Virus record (IMG/VR): IMGVR_UViG_3300031834_000009
Span: 1 to 47,802 of that record
From: a virus
Direction: 5' to 3' (one strand)
DNA: 47,802 bases
Every line of letters starts with the position of its first letter. The stretch's first letter is position 1. Position numbers and translations under genes: made by a program. Shown here piece by piece: positions 44,641 through 47,802 of this stretch. The notes beneath the pieces are model-generated. The model made no database searches, had not been told where the DNA came from, and worked only from the letters and a program-made list of their open reading frames with translations.

Positions 44641-44888
44641 CCGTAAACGATTTCTCAACGATGTTCAAACCTGGCATCCCGGCGTGCGGAATCAAATGCC
44701 CGGCGTGTGGTGTGATGCTCATACGCCCTGACCAGGCCGGCAGCGATGACCCGGTGCCAGCGGCGTGTCCGGGTTGTGGGCAAGCCCTGGAATACTACAA
44801 ACAGCCAGACGATTTCGGGATGTTTGAATGGGTGAATGCGCGGGCAAAGAATGAAGAGAGTGGTGGAAAAGAAGGAGCAAGACGATGA
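44637..44888 (+). CDS. Zinc-ribbon protein (83 aa)
   Basis: The ATG at 44637 overlaps the previous TGA and follows GGAGGAGCAAGG. KCPACGVML and CPGCGQALEYY, about 25 residues apart, form a four-cysteine zinc ribbon. The protein ends KEGARR, encoded by the same GGAGCAAGACGATGA junction seen elsewhere in the array. Confidence 0.65.
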   Translation: MTVNDFSTMFKPGIPACGIKCPACGVMLIRPDQAGSDDPVPAACPGCGQALEYYKQPDDFGMFEWVNARAKNEESGGKEGARR

Positions 44889-45100
44889 GTATAAAACTTA
44901 CATATAGAGATGACTGTAGGGCCGAGGTTTGGATACAGATTGAGCGACATGGAGTAGTGTATCGTAATGAATGTAACCTGGTGTCGGCTACACGGAACAC
45001 GAAACTCGCCGCGTTACGCGATTTAATCCGCTTTTGTGAAAGCGCTCTTGGACGGGCGCAAAAAGAAGTGACGAAATTGAAGAAGGGGCATACGCGATGA
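44885..45100 (+). CDS. Hypothetical protein (71 aa)
   Basis: ATGA overlap through the GGAGCAAGACGATGA junction. Beta strands (AEVWIQIERHGVVYRNECNLVS) followed by a helix (LAALRDLIRFCESALGRAQKEVTKLKK). No family. Codon use is less GC-rich than its neighbours, suggesting a separate origin. Confidence 0.55.
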   Translation: MSIKLTYRDDCRAEVWIQIERHGVVYRNECNLVSATRNTKLAALRDLIRFCESALGRAQKEVTKLKKGHTR

Positions 45101-45960
45101 GTGAGAACAGAACCGGGCAGTGGTTTGTACGGGCGAGATTCCCGGAGCGGTGGTACGGGCCGGTCAATGACGATCATATCGGCGATGACGGGCAACATCG
45201 TTTTAAGCGCAGTTATATTGGACAGTCAGGATGGCTTCGTGAGAAGTGGATTACTGATGGGGATTACCTTCGCATCCCGCCGAAGCCCGACCTGCCGCCG
45301 GGGCTGACGACACGCGCGTGCCGGCTGCCGGAAAAGGGCGAGATGTACATGGACCTCTATGGTCGTATCCGGCAGGCAATCGGAGACTACAAGGATACGG
45401 GCTTAGATAACTTATACGGCTGGCGTTGCTGGATCGTCGAGGCCGAGCCGGCGGCGGTGGAGCCTGTGCAGGAGCCACCCATTGAACAGGTCGAGGCGGA
45501 ACTGGCTGCCAATGGCATAACCGGCATATCGTTCTCCGCGGCCGGTAAGTTGTTCAAGTGTATCGCCGACATGGGGGAAGTCGTCCACTGGGCGCAGGCA
45601 GTGTTGACCGCATGGAACTCCAGACCGCTAGCGCAAGAGTGCTTGCTCCACAAGAAGCTGCGCGAAGTGATGATAGCGTATCGCCGCGCAAGGGCCAAAT
45701 CTGCGGCGGAGCCTGCGCCCGCGAACCCTTGCGTCCGCAAGATCGTCGAGGACTGGCTGAAGGAGCATAACTACGACGGTCTATGCAACCGAGATCGTGA
45801 GTGCGGGTGTACTACTGATGACCTGATGTCCTGCAACGCTCCGCACGAAACAGACTGTCAGGCAGGCTACGCGGGCAAGCCGAATCTAGGCGGCGACAGG
45901 ATGTTGTATTTGACCCGCGAGGCTGCCGAAGCGGCGGAGAAGGAGCAAGACGATGAGTGA
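45097..45960 (+). CDS. Two-part early protein (287 aa), paralogue of 44272 plus extension
   Basis: Residues 1-130 are homologous to the 122-residue protein at 44272 (GQWFVRARFPERWYGP, YLRIPPKPDLPPGLTTRACRLP). The remainder adds a helical region (AELAANGITGISFSAAGKLFKCIADMG) and a Cys-rich end (CNRDRECGCTTDDLMSCNAPHETDC) that may bind zinc. It ends in the KEQDDE codons that form the junction motif. Function unknown. Confidence 0.65.
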   Translation: MSENRTGQWFVRARFPERWYGPVNDDHIGDDGQHRFKRSYIGQSGWLREKWITDGDYLRIPPKPDLPPGLTTRACRLPEKGEMYMDLYGRIRQAIGDYKDTGLDNLYGWRCWIVEAEPAAVEPVQEPPIEQVEAELAANGITGISFSAAGKLFKCIADMGEVVHWAQAVLTAWNSRPLAQECLLHKKLREVMIAYRRARAKSAAEPAPANPCVRKIVEDWLKEHNYDGLCNRDRECGCTTDDLMSCNAPHETDCQAGYAGKPNLGGDRMLYLTREAAEAAEKEQDDE

Positions 45961-46351
45961 GCAAGACGAGAACCAGAACTTTGCGGCGAAGTACAGGGAG
46001 ACACAGGTGGAGATCGACAAGCTGACCCGCGAGCGGGACGAGGCGCGAGCGGCGTGCGCAGTGATGCGGCAGTTCATCGAGTACTACGCCGACGACCGAA
46101 TTCCGCCAGATCAATTAACTCGATGCCCGGAAACGGTGCTGGGCGGGTTGCGATTCAACGCCGGCGTTATTCTCGCCAACCCCTCCCCCGGCCAACCCCT
46201 GCTCGCCGACTACGACCGGCTCCGGCGGCTGGAGGCGGCGGTGGTAAATAGAGAGTTTGTGTGGCAATGTCCGTGTACTGACTGTGAGGACACCACTGAT
46301 TGCCAGGATGCCATATGCGCCGTCCTGCTCACGACCATGAAGGGAGAATGA
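45953..46351 (+). CDS. Coiled-coil early protein, paralogue of 46353-46793 (132 aa)
   Basis: An N-terminal coiled coil (YRETQVEIDKLTRERDEARAACAVM), a NPSPGQPLLADYDRLRRLEAAV block, and a Cys-rich tail (CPCTDCEDTTDCQDAIC). It shares a 58-nt exact repeat (46187-46244) with the next gene and both end MKGE. Start is through the GGAGCAAGACGATGA junction. Confidence 0.65.
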   Translation: MSEQDENQNFAAKYRETQVEIDKLTRERDEARAACAVMRQFIEYYADDRIPPDQLTRCPETVLGGLRFNAGVILANPSPGQPLLADYDRLRRLEAAVVNREFVWQCPCTDCEDTTDCQDAICAVLLTTMKGE

Positions 46352-46680
46352 GATGGCGATACCACCAGAAAGGCTGGTACAATTGCGTAAGGAATTGTGG
46401 GGTCCAAGGCACCAAGAGCTTATCGACGAGATCGACCAGCTGACCCGCAAGCTTGCCGAGGCGCGGGCAACGTGTGCGGCATGGATGGAAGTCACCGCGC
46501 CGCTAGCGTTGATATTTGCCAACCCGCCGGTGAATGCGACAGATTCCGGGGAGTTTGAGAAGGGCGGGCCAGTTCGTCGTAAGGATGTCTACGCTATCCA
46601 GTGTGTGCGCAATAGCCGCAATCCCGGCCAACCCCTGCTCGCCGACTACGACCGGCTCCGGCGGCTGGAGGCGGCGGTGG
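46187..46680 (+). repeat. 58-bp exact direct repeat shared by two adjacent genes
   Basis: 46187-46244 and 46623-46680 are identical over 58 nt and differ at both flanking bases. The repeat codes for the same peptide in the same frame of both genes. Sharper identity than the surrounding paralogous sequence suggests recent gene conversion. Confidence 0.9.
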
Positions 46681-46793
46681 AGGAGGACGAGTTGGCGTGT
46701 TACATAGCAACAGAACATGTATGCCGCCCCACATCTTGCAGTGCGATTGAAACATATCGTGCTGCCCTGCGCAAGCGGATGAAGGGAGAATGA
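46353..46793 (+). CDS. Coiled-coil early protein, paralogue of 45953-46351 (146 aa)
   Basis: Starts 1 nt after the previous stop behind AAGGGAGAATGAG. It repeats the parent plan: coiled coil (ELIDEIDQLTRKLAEARATCA), the NPGQPLLADYDRLRRLEAAV block from the 58-nt repeat (46623-46680), and a Cys-containing C-terminus ending MKGE. The middle differs, so only parts were exchanged. Function unknown. Confidence 0.65.
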   Translation: MAIPPERLVQLRKELWGPRHQELIDEIDQLTRKLAEARATCAAWMEVTAPLALIFANPPVNATDSGEFEKGGPVRRKDVYAIQCVRNSRNPGQPLLADYDRLRRLEAAVEEDELACYIATEHVCRPTSCSAIETYRAALRKRMKGE

Positions 46794-46796
46794 GCA

Positions 46797-47171
46797 ATGG
46801 CTGATTCAGAGGACAAATGCCCAGGCTGCGGAGCACCGCTGAAGGAGTTGGAACATGTTCGAGGCACCACGTGCGTTACGCATTATTACGAGTGTGGGAC
46901 AGTAGACTGCCGCAACGAGTGGCCATTTTGTGGCATACCATGCACCAACAAGAGCGCGTATGTCGGGTTCAGTAAAGAGTGTTACCGGCGGCAACTCGTC
47001 GCAGCGAAGACAGTGGTGAAGATGGTAATAGAGTTGGCGCGACTTGCCGCACCATTGCCAGGCAATATAGCTCCGTTCACGGTATGCATCCATCCAGATT
47101 TTCAGAGGGTTTTCTCTGAAATTGTAAAAGCCAGCAGGGCGGTAATAAGTGGAGAAGGAGCAAGACGATGA
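46797..47171 (+). CDS. Zinc-ribbon early protein (124 aa), full copy of the truncated gene at 1-191
   Basis: The N-terminus CPGCGAPLKEL...CVTHYYECGTVDCRNEWPFCGIPC gives a zinc ribbon similar in pattern to Lar-type restriction-alleviation proteins. A helical segment (VVKMVIELARLAAPLP) and SGEGARR end follow. Its last 63 codons correspond to 3-191 of the window. Anti-restriction activity is only suggested by the ribbon pattern. Confidence 0.65.
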   Translation: MADSEDKCPGCGAPLKELEHVRGTTCVTHYYECGTVDCRNEWPFCGIPCTNKSAYVGFSKECYRRQLVAAKTVVKMVIELARLAAPLPGNIAPFTVCIHPDFQRVFSEIVKASRAVISGEGARR

Positions 47172-47309
47172 CTAATCCAGAGGACAAATGCCCGCTGTGT
47201 GGGGAGCAGATGCTGAGTCTGGCCTGCCCCGGCGGGTGTTTCACTGCGACGGCGCACGAGGTTGACGGGGTAACGTGCAAGCTCCGCCAGTTGGCCAAGG
47301 CAAAGACAG
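46981..47309 (+). repeat. Second copy of the window's first 330 bases
   Basis: 46981-47105 is identical to 1-125; the first mismatch is at 126. From about 200 onwards identity falls to roughly 80 percent by eye and ends near 329. The repeat covers the 3' half of one gene and the 5' part of the next. Either a tandem gene-pair duplication or the point where an assembly was cut in a repeat. Confidence 0.85.
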
Positions 47310-47386
47310 AGATCGACCGGCTGAACAAGCTCGTCGCCAGCCTTTGCAAGAAGATTGGTGATATCCCGAAGGGAGAAGGAGAATAA
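47168..47386 (+). CDS. Small zinc-ribbon protein, paralogue of 188-424 (72 aa)
   Basis: ATGA junction start. Same CPLCGEQMLSLACPGGC N-terminus as the protein at 188, then a helical tail KTEIDRLNKLVASLCKKIGDIPKGEGE that looks native (coiled coil), unlike the tail of the other copy. Zinc-binding adaptor of unknown role. Confidence 0.65.
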   Translation: MTNPEDKCPLCGEQMLSLACPGGCFTATAHEVDGVTCKLRQLAKAKTEIDRLNKLVASLCKKIGDIPKGEGE

Positions 47387-47388
47387 CG

Positions 47389-47589
47389 ATGAAAACATGT
47401 GTACACGGAACTCCGCATACATGGTTTGCTTCTGTAGAGGTCGGAGAGAGTAGGTATCTCAATGACTGGGTTGTCATTGAGATTGCCTGCGGGGGCAAAA
47501 GCATGCGCGCACCATTAACGCCGGATGAGGCCCGCAAATTAGCGAAGGCAATGCTGCGATATGCGGATGTCGCCGCCAAGAATCTATAA
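47389..47589 (+). CDS. Hypothetical protein (66 aa)
   Basis: Starts behind GGGAGAAGGAGAATAACG. Beta-rich start (TWFASVEVGESRYLNDWVVIEIAC) and a helical end (LTPDEARKLAKAMLRYADVAA), a compact alpha/beta layout. No family is recognised. Confidence 0.55.
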   Translation: MKTCVHGTPHTWFASVEVGESRYLNDWVVIEIACGGKSMRAPLTPDEARKLAKAMLRYADVAAKNL

Positions 47590-47600
47590 AAGGATTGACT

Positions 47601-47783
47601 ATGCTTACTAACAATGATGCCAACACCCAGCTTGCCAAGGAACACGCGGCCTTACTCGCGGCCCTGTACGACGTTGCCCTAGCCCTGCGCGTGGGCGCGG
47701 AGGCAACTGACCTGGGACTGGATTGCGACACGGCTATTCGTTGGTATCGGCAGGCCGTGTTGAAGGCCGGAAAGAAGGACTGA
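47601..47783 (+). CDS. Hypothetical helical protein (60 aa)
   Basis: The ATG at 47601 follows AAAAGGATTGACT; a TTG two codons earlier is less likely. All-helical product (LAKEHAALLAALYDVALALRVGAEATDLGLD, AIRWYRQAVLKAGKKD). No motif. Confidence 0.55.
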   Translation: MLTNNDANTQLAKEHAALLAALYDVALALRVGAEATDLGLDCDTAIRWYRQAVLKAGKKD

Positions 47784-47785
47784 CC

Positions 47786-47802
47786 ATGCCGAAACCGATT
47801 GA
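47786..47802 (+). CDS. Start of a gene cut by the window edge
   Basis: ATG at 47786, 2 nt after the previous stop, opens MPKPI before the sequence ends. The upstream AAGAAGGACTGACC could serve as ribosome-binding site. Too short to identify. Confidence 0.35.

Noticed and set aside
1-47802. Temperate phage or prophage
   Set aside because: No integrase, excisionase, repressor or attachment-site pattern was seen, and the polymerase has Phe at the 762-equivalent position, which is associated with virulent phages. Genes outside the window could change this.

Overview
The window reads as most of the genome of a tailed bacteriophage (Caudoviricetes) with a siphovirus-type virion. It has an HK97-type head set (terminase, portal, prohead protease, capsid), one tape-measure protein, G/GT-type tail chaperones, and no contractile sheath or baseplate genes. 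I see no integrase, repressor or excisionase, which fits a virulent lifestyle. The host cannot be named from the sequence. Near-perfect sigma70-type promoters (TTGACA-17-TATAAT) and Shine-Dalgarno sites show only that it is a bacterium. The first 125 bases recur exactly at 46981-47105 and similarity then decays. This is a diverged paralogous repeat, so it does not prove a circular or terminally redundant genome.

Layout. (1) 1-2850, plus strand: small zinc-ribbon genes, an RNA polymerase alpha-CTD-like protein, a beta-class DNA methyltransferase and unknowns. (2) 2851-4330: a structured-RNA block holding a phage tmRNA (3052-3356, predicted tag ANPVRMAA) and odd tRNA-like elements, around an ssDNA-binding-like gene. 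(3) 4337-15875, plus strand: replication and nucleotide metabolism. It has a DnaG-type primase fused to an MCM-like AAA+ ATPase, nucleoside deoxyribosyltransferase, MazG/dUTPase-like enzyme, divergent ThyX, TylF-like methyltransferase, a thymidylate-kinase/uracil-glycosylase-like fusion, family A polymerase, HD hydrolase, ATP-dependent ligase and a PD-(D/E)xK nuclease. Most genes overlap by ATGA or TAATG. (4) 35995 down to 15886, minus strand: packaging, head, a GC-richer tail-fibre/lysis insert (about 28.5-23.5 kb), connectors, tail. (5) 36072-38402: a 2.3-kb block in which the dinucleotides GG, CC, AC and GT are almost absent. It carries palindromic tandem repeats and a consensus leftward promoter for the structural operon. 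(6) 38509-47802, plus strand: early-type small genes. Those at 38.9-41.3 kb are separated by perfect GC-rich hairpins followed by near-identical AGGAGACAG ribosome-binding sites. A SNF2-type helicase with its own consensus promoter follows, then a GC-rich array of paralogous small genes joined by a repeated junction motif.

How it fits together. The rightward early genes and helicase probably act first, the replication and nucleotide module copies and perhaps chemically alters the DNA, and the leftward promoter inside the strange block drives virion genes late. The most unusual parts are the four-dinucleotide exclusion zone, the tmRNA with its companion tRNA-like elements, and a nucleotide module whose ThyX lacks the standard signature residues next to a kinase-glycosylase fusion. 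Every functional call comes from motifs read by eye; no database or folding search was run.
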